This document shows positions 55,598-64,000 of a stretch of 64,000 bases of DNA, one piece after another. Under the pieces are notes generated by a model that was not told the origin of the DNA, searched no databases, and saw only the letters and a program-made list of their open reading frames with translations. The translations under genes were made by a program, and so were the position numbers. The first letter of the stretch is position 1; each line of letters begins with the position of its first letter. The DNA is from Hyphomicrobiales bacterium (GTDB lineage: Bacteria; Pseudomonadota; Alphaproteobacteria; Rhizobiales; Rhizobiaceae), in the NCBI GenBank assembly GCA_900466945.1, contig UBNV01000008.1:1-64000 (forward strand). The letters are read 5' to 3'.

Positions 55598-56269
55598 TCA
55601 GCGGGTCAATTGCTCGACGAGTTCCACGGTCAGCTCGTCGAAATGCCCAATCACATACGATGCGCCGAGGTCTTCCACCGGCACGTCCGAATAACCGAAG
55701 GGAACCGCGATCGAGGGGATGTTGCCGTTTCGGGCCGCCAGGATGTCGTTGATGCTGTCACCGATCATCAGGACCTTGTCCGGCGTGCCGCCGGCCCGCT
55801 CGACGGTCGCAAGGATATGCGCCGGGTCCGGCTTGCGGAAGGCGAAGGTATCGCCGCCGGCAATGGCGTCGAAATAGCCGGTCAAGTCGAGGCGCTCGAT
55901 CAGTGGTAGCGCCAGCCGCTCCATCTTGTTGGTGCAGACAGCCATCCTGAAGCCGGCCGCACGCAGCCGGTCGAGCGCGTCCACCAGGCCGGGATAGGGA
56001 AGGCTCATGCCCGGCATGCCGGCCTCATAGTGATCGATGAAGCGGTCGAGCAGGGCGGGGATCTCATCGTCGGCCAGCGGCGCGCCACGGAGGGCGAAGG
56101 CGCGCTGGATCATGACGCGTGCGCCCTGTCCGACGAGATGGGTCAGATCCTCGTAACCGACCGGTGGCAGATCGCGTGCGGCAATCGTGTGATTGAGGCT
56201 TTCGACCAGATCCGGGGCTGTGTCGATCAGGGTTCCGTCGAGGTCGAAGACGATGGTCGTGGCGGTCAA
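55598..56269 (-). CDS. gph: Phosphoglycolate phosphatase (HAD superfamily)
   Basis: 223 residues with a TTG start; GGAG lies seven bases upstream and no better-placed start gives the same N-terminus. DxD motif I FDLDGTL with D9 and D11, motif II in VCTNK, motif III Lys in FRKPDP and motif IV in MIGDSINDI. It removes phosphate from 2-phosphoglycolate, a product of oxidative DNA damage repair and of Rubisco. Confidence 0.9.
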   Translation of the reverse strand: MTATTIVFDLDGTLIDTAPDLVESLNHTIAARDLPPVGYEDLTHLVGQGARVMIQRAFALRGAPLADDEIPALLDRFIDHYEAGMPGMSLPYPGLVDALDRLRAAGFRMAVCTNKMERLALPLIERLDLTGYFDAIAGGDTFAFRKPDPAHILATVERAGGTPDKVLMIGDSINDILAARNGNIPSIAVPFGYSDVPVEDLGASYVIGHFDELTVELVEQLTR

Positions 56270-56416
56270 GACGAAGCTCCCTTGCAATCTCATCAGTGCT
56301 GCCGGGGGTAGGGGAAATCCTCTGAAAAGGCAACGCCGCATGGCGATGCGGGGCTTTCACTCGGCCAAGGAGGCGTGTAAACAGCATCCAACGAAACGGA
56401 CGGGAGCTTTCGGCGC

Positions 56417-57118
56417 ATGGACGCCCGCGAAATGAAGATCAAGGCCGCAGCTGCGGCGCTGGAGCATGTCGAAGACGGCATGCGTCTCGGGATCGGAACC
56501 GGATCGACCGCGGAAGAATTCGTTCGGTTGCTGGCGGAAAAGGTCGCCGGAGGCCTCAAGGTGCAGGGCGTGCCGACATCCGAACGGACAGCGCGGCTCT
56601 GCCTTGAACTCGGCGTGCCCTTGAAGTCCCTCGACGAGTTGCCAGAGCTCGATCTGACCATTGACGGCGCCGACGAAATCGATGCCGGGTTTCGCCTGAT
56701 CAAGGGTGGTGGCGGTGCGCTTCTGCGTGAAAAGATAGTGGCGGCGGCTTCTGCACGGATGATCGTGATCGCCGACGAGACGAAGCTGGTCGATACACTC
56801 GGTGCCTTCCCCTTGCCGATCGAGATCAACCCGTTCGGCCAGGCCTCGACGCGGATCGCGATCGAGCGTCTTGCAGACGAACTCGGCCTTAACGGTCCGA
56901 TGAAACTCCGGACCCGTTCCGACGAGAGCCTGTTCATGACCGATGGCGGGCACCTCATTCTCGACGCATCTTTTGGCCGCATTCCTGATGCAGACGCACT
57001 GGCAAGCCGGCTCAATCAAATCCCCGGCGTGGTGGAACACGGCCTATTCATAAACTTGGCATCGCTCGCGATCATCGCCGGACCGGCGGGTGCACGGGTG
57101 ATGGAGCCGAAGAACTAA
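56417..57118 (+). CDS. rpiA: Ribose-5-phosphate isomerase A
   Basis: 233 residues. GTGST at 27-31 for phosphate binding, DGADEID with catalytic acidic residues, [11 protein letters not shown] with the Lys of the active site. It interconverts ribose 5-phosphate and ribulose 5-phosphate in the pentose phosphate pathway. It is the first of a pair with the DUF2059 gene 17 bases downstream, and divergent from gph. Confidence 0.96.
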   Translation: MDAREMKIKAAAAALEHVEDGMRLGIGTGSTAEEFVRLLAEKVAGGLKVQGVPTSERTARLCLELGVPLKSLDELPELDLTIDGADEIDAGFRLIKGGGGALLREKIVAAASARMIVIADETKLVDTLGAFPLPIEINPFGQASTRIAIERLADELGLNGPMKLRTRSDESLFMTDGGHLILDASFGRIPDADALASRLNQIPGVVEHGLFINLASLAIIAGPAGARVMEPKN

Positions 57119-57135
57119 CAGGAGCATAGAATTTC

Positions 57136-57690
57136 ATGATCAGCTTTACGGGTATGGGCCGCTTTGCCTCGATCGCCGTCATCGCCGGCAGCGTGATGCT
57201 GGGAACAGTTTCCGCCAAGGCACAGGACGTGCCGGCCGAACATATGCAGGCCGCACGCGACGCGATCAGCGCCCTCGGCGTTACCAATCGCTTCGACGCC
57301 ATTCTGCCCAACATCATGGACCGGCTGACGGCCCAGCTTATCCAGGCCTATCCGAACCTACAGGACGTCATCTCGGCCAAAGTCGAGGAAGAAGCCCTGA
57401 AGCTCGCTGCACGCCGCGCCGATCTGGAGCGCGAAGCGGCCCTGGTCTATGCCAAGGCCTTCACCGCAGACGAGTTGAAGCAGATCACCGCTTTTTACGG
57501 CAGCGAAACCGGCAAAAAGCTGCTGAAGGATGGCCCGATCGCCACGCGCGAACTGCTGAAGGCTGCGGACATCTGGACCGCCGGCGTCGCCCGCGATCTC
57601 GAGCAGCAGGCCAATGCGGCCCTGTTGTCAGAGGTGCAGGCCGAGCAGCCGGCCGCGGCCGATGCTCCGGCCGAGGCGCCCAAGCCCTGA
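57136..57690 (+). CDS. DUF2059 secreted protein
   Basis: 184 residues with a signal peptide (1 to about 29, ending AKAQ). The DUF2059 core is about 85-140: ALVYAKAFTADELKQITAFY, then GSETGKKLLKDGP. A Pro/Ala-rich tail ends the protein. Function unknown. It is 17 bases after rpiA, so co-transcription is likely; a strong terminator follows. Confidence 0.88.
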   Translation: MISFTGMGRFASIAVIAGSVMLGTVSAKAQDVPAEHMQAARDAISALGVTNRFDAILPNIMDRLTAQLIQAYPNLQDVISAKVEEEALKLAARRADLEREAALVYAKAFTADELKQITAFYGSETGKKLLKDGPIATRELLKAADIWTAGVARDLEQQANAALLSEVQAEQPAAADAPAEAPKP

Positions 57691-57711
57691 GCGCATCGCT
57701 TTTGGATATCG

Positions 57712-57742
57712 AAGCCCGGGATCAGTCCCGGGCTTTTCTTTT
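57712..57742 (+). terminator. Rho-independent terminator after the rpiA/DUF2059 pair
   Basis: AAGCCCGGGA (57712-57721), loop TCAG, TCCCGGGCTT (57726-57735), then TTCTTTTT. Confidence 0.9.
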
Positions 57743-57802
57743 TCGTCCGCGGCTTCCTATATGAACCGAAGTGCCCGCCAATATCCGACCCTAGGAGATC
57801 CC

Positions 57803-59191
57803 ATGAGCCAGTACGACTATGACCTCTTCGTCATCGGTGGCGGCTCCGGTGGTGTTCGCGCGGCGCGCGTGGCGGCGTCACTCGGCAAGAAGGTGGCGAT
57901 TGCGGAAGAGTACCGCTTCGGCGGTACGTGCGTGATCAGAGGCTGCGTGCCGAAGAAGCTCTTTGTCTATGCCTCGCAGTTTCACGAGCATTTCGAGGAC
58001 GCCGCCGGTTATGGATGGACCGTGGGTGAGAGCAAGTTCGACTGGCCGTCGCTGATTGCAGCGAAGGACAGGGAAATCGATCGCCTCGAAGGCCTCTACC
58101 GGAAGGGCCTGGACGGAGCCGGCGCAGAGATCCTGGAGACACGCGCGGAGCTTACAGGACCGCACAGTGTTCGACTGGTGAAGACCGGCCAGGAAGTGAC
58201 CGCCGAACGCATTATCGTTGCTGTTGGTGGTGCGCCGAACCCGCATGCGGCGCTACCCGGCTACGAACACTGCATTTCCTCCAATGAAGCTTTCCACCTG
58301 GAGACCCTGCCGCGCTCGATCCTGATCGCGGGCGGCGGCTATATTGCGGTGGAATTCGCCAACATCTTTCACGGGCTCGGCGTTGAGACCACGCTGATCT
58401 ATCGCGGTGCGGAGATCCTCAGCCGCTTCGATCAGGATATGCGTCGCGGCTTGCACGAGGCGATGGAGGCCAAGGGCATCCGCATCCTTTGCCACGATCA
58501 TATTCAGAAGGTATCAAAGTCGGCGGCCGGCAATCTCGATGTCGAGACGATCAACAACGGCCGTCTCGTCGTCGAGCAGGTGATGCTGGCGCTCGGTCGC
58601 GACCCGAACACTACGGGCCTTGGTCTCGAAGCCGCCGGCGTCGAGACGAACGATCGCGGTGCGATCGTGGTCGACAAATATTCTCGCACGAATGTGCCGA
58701 GCATCTTTGCACTGGGTGACGTCACCGATCGCGTCCAATTGACGCCTGTCGCTATCCACGAGGCAATGTGCTTCATCGAAACCGAGTACAAGAACAACCC
58801 GACGTCGCCGGATCACGAACTGATCGCGACCGCTGTCTTCTCGCAGCCCGAGATCGGGACGGTCGGTCTTTCCGAGGAGGCGGCCGCGAAGAAGTTCGAG
58901 GAGATCGAGGTCTATCGTGCGCAGTTCCGCCCGATGAAGGCGACCCTGTCGGGCCGGGCCGAGAAGATGATTATGAAGCTGATTGTCAATGCGGCCGACC
59001 GAAAGGTCGTCGGCGCGCATATCCTCGGTCATGATGCCGGCGAAATGGCCCAGCTGCTCGGCATCACGCTCAAGGCCGGCTGCACCAAGGATGACTTCGA
59101 CCGCACCATGGCCGTTCACCCGACAGCTGCGGAAGAACTGGTGACGATGTACAATCCGAGCTATCGGATCCGGAACGGCGAGCGGCTCTGA
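57803..59191 (+). CDS. gor: Glutathione-disulfide reductase
   Basis: 462 residues from ATG after TAGGAG. FAD-binding GGGSGG at 12-17, redox-active Cys C43 and C48 in TCVIRGCVPKK, NADP-binding GGGYIAVEFA, and the C-terminal HPTAAEELV with the catalytic His-Glu pair. It reduces GSSG with NADPH in the cytosol. The CVIRGC spacing is that of alphaproteobacterial enzymes. It starts 61 bases beyond the terminator above. Confidence 0.95.
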   Translation: MSQYDYDLFVIGGGSGGVRAARVAASLGKKVAIAEEYRFGGTCVIRGCVPKKLFVYASQFHEHFEDAAGYGWTVGESKFDWPSLIAAKDREIDRLEGLYRKGLDGAGAEILETRAELTGPHSVRLVKTGQEVTAERIIVAVGGAPNPHAALPGYEHCISSNEAFHLETLPRSILIAGGGYIAVEFANIFHGLGVETTLIYRGAEILSRFDQDMRRGLHEAMEAKGIRILCHDHIQKVSKSAAGNLDVETINNGRLVVEQVMLALGRDPNTTGLGLEAAGVETNDRGAIVVDKYSRTNVPSIFALGDVTDRVQLTPVAIHEAMCFIETEYKNNPTSPDHELIATAVFSQPEIGTVGLSEEAAAKKFEEIEVYRAQFRPMKATLSGRAEKMIMKLIVNAADRKVVGAHILGHDAGEMAQLLGITLKAGCTKDDFDRTMAVHPTAAEELVTMYNPSYRIRNGERL

Positions 59192-59257
59192 TCCGCCACC
59201 GTTCGCTCGGCACGACCTGTCGAGAGTACACTCCGCTGGAGGCCTGCCCGAACGCGA

Positions 59258-59386
59258 TCAGAATTTGGAGATGAGATCCAGTCCGAGGACCGGCGCCGAC
59301 AGCGCGGCCAGGGTCAGCAGGGAAAGCAGGGCAATGCGCAGCCTGCGGGTTTTGCGGGTTTGTACGCCAGTCCAATCATACGCCAT
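59258..59386 (-). CDS. 42-residue small membrane protein
   Basis: The frame MAYDWTGVQTRKTRRLRIA followed by LLSLLTLAALSAPVLGLDLI is a short basic N-terminus and one membrane helix. It begins at ATG 59386 with AGGA seven bases upstream, a good ribosome binding site. Too short for homology to be judged. I report it because the initiation signal and hydrophobic helix together are hard to explain by chance. Confidence 0.45.
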   Translation of the reverse strand: MAYDWTGVQTRKTRRLRIALLSLLTLAALSAPVLGLDLISKF

Positions 59387-59417
59387 CACACGATCCTCAT
59401 GATCACTGCGGGAAGTC

Positions 59418-59594
59418 TCAGAACTTCCCGAACACAAAGCTACGCCCCCGCTGGATCGGGTTAGAGGGCGAGGCTTGCGTGTAGCTTGCCTTGGCACCCG
59501 GAGACACGCCACGTCGGCGACGTGTCTGCGGGAGTTTCATGCTGTCATGAAGGCGTCGCTTTGCAAGCCATTGCTGGAGGGCAGGCTGGTCCAT
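59418..59594 (-). CDS. Doubtful 58-residue basic ORF
   Basis: A 58-codon frame on the minus strand from ATG 59594 or an inner ATG at about 59540, with KLPQTRRRRGVSPGAKASYT and a C-terminal SFVFGKF. No clear ribosome binding site. It may be a fragment or chance; it lies across the palindrome at 59510-59524. Confidence 0.2.
   Translation of the reverse strand: MDQPALQQWLAKRRLHDSMKLPQTRRRRGVSPGAKASYTQASPSNPIQRGRSFVFGKF
59502..59527. other. Nested inverted repeats in the gor downstream gap
   Basis: CACGTCG (59510-59516), one base, CGACGTG (59518-59524) is a perfect palindrome; outer AGACACG (59502-59508) and CGTGTCT (59521-59527) can pair alternatively. No T tract. Role unknown; a DNA-binding site or a transcript hairpin is possible. 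Confidence 0.4.
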
Positions 59595-59635
59595 GGTTGT
59601 GAATTGTGTGGGTAACCATGTTGCGTTGCGGTAGG

Positions 59636-60496
59636 TCAGGTCCGCTTGATCCACTCGATCGCGGGTTCCCACAGCGTGTCCCGGAAGGCAGAGCGGAAGA
59701 AACCCAGATGGCCGACCGGCGCACCGGCCTCGATCGGCGAAATCCAGCGGATCTCGGTCGGCGCGCGGGTGTAGTATTTCAGCAAGGCATGCTGTGCCTT
59801 GGGCGTGCCCCAAGGATCGTCCGTGAGGCCTATCGCGAGGATCGGCGTCTCGACCTCTGAAAAGCGACGTGCGGCGTCCATCGTCGGATCGGCGAAGAAA
59901 TATTCGGGATGCCGGCCCCATCTCGCCCATTCGCGAAAGACACTGCCGGGCAGGGTCTGGCCGAGGCCGATCTGCCCCGGCACCTTGCCGAGCAGGGCCG
60001 CGAGCGGTACGCCCACGAGGTTCATCTGGCTGAAGACCCGAAAACGCGGTTTGGTATTGCCCCAGTATCCAGTCATCGTAGCGACCATCAGGTAGCGGGA
60101 AAACCTCTCGGAACGACCCCCGAGGGCCAGAACCTGTCCACCGAAGGACTGGCCTATGCCGACAACCGGGTGATCGGGACCCTCGTGCTCCAGCCGATGA
60201 AGGGCCGCCGGCATGTCGAAATGCGCCCAGTCGCGCATTAATAGTGGGCGTTTCCAGGTCGTCGGGGCCTGGGAGGCGGCGACGCCGCGATAGTCATAGG
60301 TGAGCGCTGCCCGGAAACCGTGCTGGGCGACGAGGTGTTCTGCGAATTTGGCATAGAAGCCCCGGGGCACGGCAGCAGCGGACGAGATCAGGGCGAGGGG
60401 ACCATCTCCTGTCCCGCGCAGAATTGTGCCGTGCAGCGGAAAGCGATCGGATGCCTCGAAGGTGATGTCTGATCGTTCCAGTTGATGCCGTGTCAT
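59636..60496 (-). CDS. Alpha/beta hydrolase family protein
   Basis: 286 residues from ATG after GGGAGGTTCGGC. GQSFGGQVLALGG near residue 120 has the nucleophile Ser (G-x-S-x-G), a catalytic Asp may be in GLTDDPWG, and His in VGHLGFF. A two-residue SAAAVPRGFY segment precedes the elbow region as in serine-aminopeptidase-like members. Substrate unknown. It is divergent from the DAHP synthase gene. Confidence 0.82.
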   Translation of the reverse strand: MTRHQLERSDITFEASDRFPLHGTILRGTGDGPLALISSAAAVPRGFYAKFAEHLVAQHGFRAALTYDYRGVAASQAPTTWKRPLLMRDWAHFDMPAALHRLEHEGPDHPVVGIGQSFGGQVLALGGRSERFSRYLMVATMTGYWGNTKPRFRVFSQMNLVGVPLAALLGKVPGQIGLGQTLPGSVFREWARWGRHPEYFFADPTMDAARRFSEVETPILAIGLTDDPWGTPKAQHALLKYYTRAPTEIRWISPIEAGAPVGHLGFFRSAFRDTLWEPAIEWIKRT

Positions 60497-60739
60497 GCCG
60501 AACCTCCCGTTCCGGATGTCGACGTGCAGATTACGTTTACGTGCAGGTAAATGCAATATCGGGTTCCCGGTGCAGGGCGGCGGCGTCGGCGCATGCGGCA
60601 CAATCTCCGTCGCGGCAGGTGCTTCATGCCCTTCCAAAGTGCCTAAACTACGCCTTTCCAAGCGGTGATTAACCGTTTATAAGCCCCCATCCGATGCGGC
60701 CGGGAGGTTGCCGCAACTAGTGTAAAACAGGTGAAGACC

Positions 60740-62116
60740 ATGGCGCAGAATTGGACCCCGAGCAGCTGGAGACAGAAGCCGATCAAGCAGGTTCCGGCCT
60801 ATCCGGACCTCGACGCATTGAAGGCTGCCGAGCAGCAGCTTTCGACCTATCCGCCCCTGGTTTTTGCGGGTGAGGCGCGTCGTCTGAAGAAGTCGCTGGC
60901 CCAGGTCGCAGAAGGCGAGGCCTTCCTGCTGCAGGGCGGTGACTGCGCCGAAAGCTTCGCCGAACACGGCGCCGACAATATCCGCGACTTCTTCCGTGCA
61001 TTTCTGCAGATGGCCGTCGTGCTCACCTTCGGTGCGCAGCTTCCTGTCGTGAAGGTCGGGCGGATCGCCGGCCAGTTCGCCAAGCCGCGCTCTTCCGACA
61101 TGGAAAAGATCGGTGACATTGAGCTGCCGAGCTACCGCGGTGACATCATCAACGGCATCGAATTCACCGAAGACGCACGCATTCCAAACCCGGAACGCCA
61201 GCTGATGGCCTATCGCCAGTCGGCCGCGACGCTGAACCTGCTGCGTGCCTTTGCGATGGGTGGCTACGCCAACCTCGAGAACGTGCATCAGTGGATGCTT
61301 GGCTTCGTCAAGGATAGCCCACAGGCCGAGCGCTACCGCAAGCTCGCGGACCGTATTTCTGAAACCATGGACTTCATGAAGGCCGTGGGCATCACCTCGG
61401 AAAACAATCCGAGCCTGCGCGAGACGGATTTCTTCACCAGCCACGAAGCGCTGCTTCTCGGCTATGAAGAGGCCCTGACCCGCGTCGATTCCACCTCGGG
61501 TGACTGGTACGCCACCTCCGGCCACATGATCTGGATCGGGGATCGCACCCGTCAGGCCGACCATGCGCATCTTGAATACTGCCGCGGCATCAAGAACCCG
61601 ATCGGTCTGAAGTGTGGTCCGTCGCTTCAGGCGGACGATCTGTTGAACCTGATCGACATCCTGAACCCGCAGAACGAGGCCGGCCGCCTGACGCTGATCT
61701 GCCGCTTCGGCCACGACAAGGTTGCCGAGCACCTGCCACGTCTCATCCGCGCCGTCGAGCGCGAGGGCCGGAAGGTCGTGTGGTCCTGCGACCCGATGCA
61801 TGGCAACACGATCACGCTCAACAACTACAAGACCCGTCCGTTTGAGCGGATCCTGTCGGAAGTCGAAAGCTTCTTCCAGATCCATCGTGCGGAAGGCTCG
61901 CATCCGGGCGGTATCCATATCGAGATGACCGGCAAGGATGTGACGGAGTGCACCGGCGGTGCGCGTGCGGTGACCGGCAACGATCTTGCCGATCGTTACC
62001 ACACCCATTGCGACCCCCGCCTCAATGCCGACCAGGCACTTGAACTCGCCTTCCTGCTCGCCGAGCGGATGAAGAGTGGTCGCGACGAGAAGCGCATGCT
62101 GGTTGCGAACGGCTGA
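60740..62116 (+). CDS. 3-deoxy-7-phosphoheptulonate synthase, class II
   Basis: 458 residues from ATG after AGGTGA; a GTG at 60731 is possible. It condenses phosphoenolpyruvate and erythrose 4-phosphate at the entry of the shikimate pathway. Class II (plant/AroA-II) hallmarks: [33 protein letters not shown] and CDPMHGNT with the metal ligands in the catalytic barrel. The length fits the family. A strong terminator follows. Confidence 0.95.
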   Translation: MAQNWTPSSWRQKPIKQVPAYPDLDALKAAEQQLSTYPPLVFAGEARRLKKSLAQVAEGEAFLLQGGDCAESFAEHGADNIRDFFRAFLQMAVVLTFGAQLPVVKVGRIAGQFAKPRSSDMEKIGDIELPSYRGDIINGIEFTEDARIPNPERQLMAYRQSAATLNLLRAFAMGGYANLENVHQWMLGFVKDSPQAERYRKLADRISETMDFMKAVGITSENNPSLRETDFFTSHEALLLGYEEALTRVDSTSGDWYATSGHMIWIGDRTRQADHAHLEYCRGIKNPIGLKCGPSLQADDLLNLIDILNPQNEAGRLTLICRFGHDKVAEHLPRLIRAVEREGRKVVWSCDPMHGNTITLNNYKTRPFERILSEVESFFQIHRAEGSHPGGIHIEMTGKDVTECTGGARAVTGNDLADRYHTHCDPRLNADQALELAFLLAERMKSGRDEKRMLVANG

Positions 62117-62145
62117 AGCATAGGTTCACTATTCCGAGTTTGACG

Positions 62146-62183
62146 ACCGGGCGGGCTTCATCGAAGCTCGCCCGGTTCTCGTT
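62146..62183 (+). terminator. Terminator after DAHP synthase
   Basis: A long stem: ACCGGGCG (62146-62153) with CGCCCGGT (62169-62176), continued inward by GGCTTC/GAAGCT, and TCTCGTTT after it. It ends 12 bases before the GFA gene start. Confidence 0.8.
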
Positions 62184-62195
62184 TCGGAGGTGAGC

Positions 62196-62594
62196 ATGAC
62201 GGAAGACAAGACTGGGCGCTGCCTGTGCGGCGCAGTGACGATCACGGTAAGGGGCAAACTCGGGCCGGTCAGCTATTGCCACTGCACGCAATGCCGGCGG
62301 CAGACCGGCCTCTACTACGCAACGACGAATGCTGCCATAAGCGATGTCGAGATCACCGGGAGCGACAGGATCGGCGCGTTCCGCGCCAGTCCAGAGGCAG
62401 AGCGGGCCTTCTGCCGTGACTGCGGCTCGCCGCTTTACTGGAAGGCGGATGGTGAGCAGAGGATGTCGCTGATGGCCGGACTGTTTCCCAACTCGACGGG
62501 TCTAGAGGGCGGCTACCACATCTACTGCGCCGACAAGGGCGACTTCTATGAGATCAATGACGGGTTGCCGCAATATCCGGCAAGCAGCAGCTGA
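62196..62594 (+). CDS. GFA-family (glutathione-dependent formaldehyde-activating-like) protein
   Basis: 132 residues from ATG five bases after GGAGG. Zinc-binding Cys pattern: CLCG near the start, CHCTQC about residue 30, and CRDCGSPLY near residue 75. The fold is that of Gfa and centromere protein V; substrate unknown, as most members are not formaldehyde enzymes. It sits just beyond the DAHP synthase terminator, so it should have its own promoter or receive read-through only. Confidence 0.88.
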   Translation: MTEDKTGRCLCGAVTITVRGKLGPVSYCHCTQCRRQTGLYYATTNAAISDVEITGSDRIGAFRASPEAERAFCRDCGSPLYWKADGEQRMSLMAGLFPNSTGLEGGYHIYCADKGDFYEINDGLPQYPASSS

Positions 62595-62600
62595 CGGACG

Positions 62601-63491
62601 TCACGCGGCTGCGGCGTTTTCGATCTTGATACCGAGGTGCGACAGCGCCTGGTGGTAGGATCGATCGATCGCAGCAAACTTGGCGGATTGCCAGGTAAAA
62701 TAGTCTTCGACGAAGCGCCTGGAGAGCAGCAGCTCGCCCCGGCGGCGCGGCTGCTCCCATGCCAGCAGTTCGTCGCTTTCTGCCTTTTTGAACATGCGTT
62801 TCAGGTTGGTGGTCGAGACCTGATAGGTCTCGCTCAGCTCTACCAGCGTCACCGGTCCGCAAGACGTGGTAGGTGCGGTACGCTCCACATTGTCGAGACG
62901 CGCGAAGAGGTCGTGGAGGATGATGCCACCGAGGTCGGACCAGAGGAAATGCCCGATCGAATCCGGTGGCTCCAGCCAGACAGGATCCGACACCATGATG
63001 TCGGCTCCGATCGGCTGGGCGATCAGGAAAATCCTCTCCTCCGCCAGAGAGGTCATTTCACGATTACTGCCATCCAGACGATCGAGGCAGGCGAGGTGGC
63101 CGTTAAACCAGCTGCGCAGGCCATTGAGACTAAGTTCCGTCGGCTCCAGAACGCGCACTCGCTTGTCCGGCACATCGGGCACGTCACGGAGGAATTTGTA
63201 GGCGACCAGTTCGCTGAGGTAGGCTGTGGCAGTGTTGCGGCTGGCTGCACCCAGGCGCATCACGGTTTCGACGAAACGCGTCGCCGTCAGGCCGGACAGG
63301 GGATCATCATCGGTCCGGCGAAGTGCCAGCGCGAAGACGGATTGCGTCATCAGCCATTTGCGGTGGGAAGCCTTGAGGCGCGACATGCGGGGGGTGCGCA
63401 TGTGAATGGCGATGAGATGCTGTGCGATTTGCTTCTCGATGGCCGGAAAAAGGTGATGTGCTGCAATCTCAGCACGTGTCATCAGCTGCAT
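62601..63491 (-). CDS. Unrecognised protein with two winged-helix-like regions (possible regulator)
   Basis: 296 residues from ATG 63491 (63482 is also possible). One region near residues 85-120 (LGAASRNTATAYLSELVAYK) and one near 220-265 (LSETYQVSTTNLKRMFKKAE, followed by the wing-like RRRGELLLSRR) look like winged helix-turn-helix motifs. The region between has no domain I know. A DNA-binding regulator is the best guess; it is not a proven member of any family. It converges on the GFA gene with a gap of six bases. Confidence 0.65.
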   Translation of the reverse strand: MQLMTRAEIAAHHLFPAIEKQIAQHLIAIHMRTPRMSRLKASHRKWLMTQSVFALALRRTDDDPLSGLTATRFVETVMRLGAASRNTATAYLSELVAYKFLRDVPDVPDKRVRVLEPTELSLNGLRSWFNGHLACLDRLDGSNREMTSLAEERIFLIAQPIGADIMVSDPVWLEPPDSIGHFLWSDLGGIILHDLFARLDNVERTAPTTSCGPVTLVELSETYQVSTTNLKRMFKKAESDELLAWEQPRRRGELLLSRRFVEDYFTWQSAKFAAIDRSYHQALSHLGIKIENAAAA

Positions 63492-63694
63492 GGCAATGGC
63501 TCGGCTAAAAACTTCCAATGTAATCAGGGGCTTCGACCAACCGATTGGCGATGCCAAAACCAGTTGGAGCAAGTACTGTCAAGCGGTCCGATTTGGTGAA
63601 CAAAAAAAGTCTACGCCAAATATGGGGGGTGCTGCAAGAGCGTCACCCCATCAAAACCTGTTTATGGATAACCGTGATCGGAAGCAGCGTAAAT

Positions 63695-64000
63695 TCAGCT
63701 GCTCGGTTCTGCCTGCAGACGGTTCGCCTGCTCGGGGAAGAAGCTTTCCATTCCGTAGCCTTCGCCGAACATGACATCATGTTGGAGGAGGCGATAGTCG
63801 CGGATCAGCGGATCGACCTGGCCGGACAGCGCCCAGTCGGCCTGAGCCTTGTTGTTGCGCCCGATCAGCTGATGTCGATCGATGACCGAATAACGTTCCG
63901 CCACCCGACCAAGCATGCCGGTATAATAGGGGTGGCGGTAACCCGCCATGCGGACGATGTAATAGGGCAGCTGCGACGGGCTCACGGAACCGATGTCCTT
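63695..64000 (-). CDS. Partial gene at the window edge, 3' part
   Basis: The last about 101 codons of a minus-strand frame that stays open to the window edge. A GTG at 63985 could be a start, but codons KDIGS upstream of it remain open, so the true start is likely outside. The visible part, including LPYYIVRMAGYRHPYYTGML and LLQHDVMFGEGYGMESFF, matches no family that I can name. Confidence 0.6.
   Translation of the reverse strand, partial: KDIGSVSPSQLPYYIVRMAGYRHPYYTGMLGRVAERYSVIDRHQLIGRNNKAQADWALSGQVDPLIRDYRLLQHDVMFGEGYGMESFFPEQANRLQAEPSS

Overview
The window is ordinary high-GC alphaproteobacterial chromosome, most like the family Rhizobiaceae (Rhizobium / Agrobacterium / Ciceribacter group). 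The evidence is gene content: class II DAHP synthase, a rhizobial-type glutathione reductase, Usg, DUF1289, DUF2059, DUF971 and DUF2270 proteins, CobS/CobT, a PleC/PdhS-like histidine kinase and an HmuTUV heme importer. Coding density is high on both strands. I see no phage, insertion sequence, integrase, plasmid replication gene or CRISPR array. One tRNA gene (Lys, anticodon CTT) is present.

Layout. 1-1766: five related genes for tiny secreted proteins on the minus strand, four of them nearly identical and evenly spaced, with a hairpin in each spacer. 2201-9563: a TetR regulator and ilvC, a membrane diguanylate cyclase, a PLP aminotransferase, then an endonuclease/exonuclease/phosphatase, Nudix and PhzF cluster. 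9713-13988: tRNA-Lys and the heme-uptake locus (hmuTUV, divergent from an IsdG-type monooxygenase and a HutX-type protein). 14110-19481: an MscS channel and two double-receiver signalling proteins, the second a diguanylate cyclase. 19563-28937: a YadGH-like ABC exporter, an aspartic protease, cobS/cobT, dgkA, a histidine kinase, a nuclease, a uracil-DNA glycosylase-like protein, an Lrp/AsnC regulator and a beta-hydroxyacid dehydrogenase. 29034-35292: an unrecognised membrane protein behind a start-codon hairpin, a TPR-methyltransferase, DUF2270, Usg and a polar amino-acid ABC importer that lacks a local ATPase gene.

35647-45697: a long repeat-bearing OmpA-domain protein, mobAB, two drug/metabolite transporters, a chemotaxis receptor, moaA and a DUF971 protein. 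45678-53204: a MarR regulator with a divergent hydrolase, a PPOX flavoprotein, another diguanylate cyclase, and class I and class II fumarases flanking a membrane protein with a degenerate GGDEF domain. 53653-64000: an L,D-transpeptidase, gph, rpiA, a DUF2059 protein, gor, two tiny possible genes around a palindrome, a hydrolase, DAHP synthase, a GFA-family protein, an unrecognised two-winged-helix protein and a gene cut by the window edge.

Functional links: heme import plus cytosolic heme handling; molybdenum cofactor synthesis at its start (moaA) and end (mobAB); the nucleotide-loop end of cobalamin synthesis (cobS, cobT); and c-di-GMP signalling (three intact GGDEF enzymes and one degenerate one, with no EAL or HD-GYP gene here). 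No large undescribed system is evident. The best leads are the tandem small secreted protein array with its conserved spacer hairpins, the hairpin that buries the ribosome binding site of the 29034-30548 gene, the repeat/OmpA protein, and the receiver protein whose first acceptor Asp is replaced by Asn.
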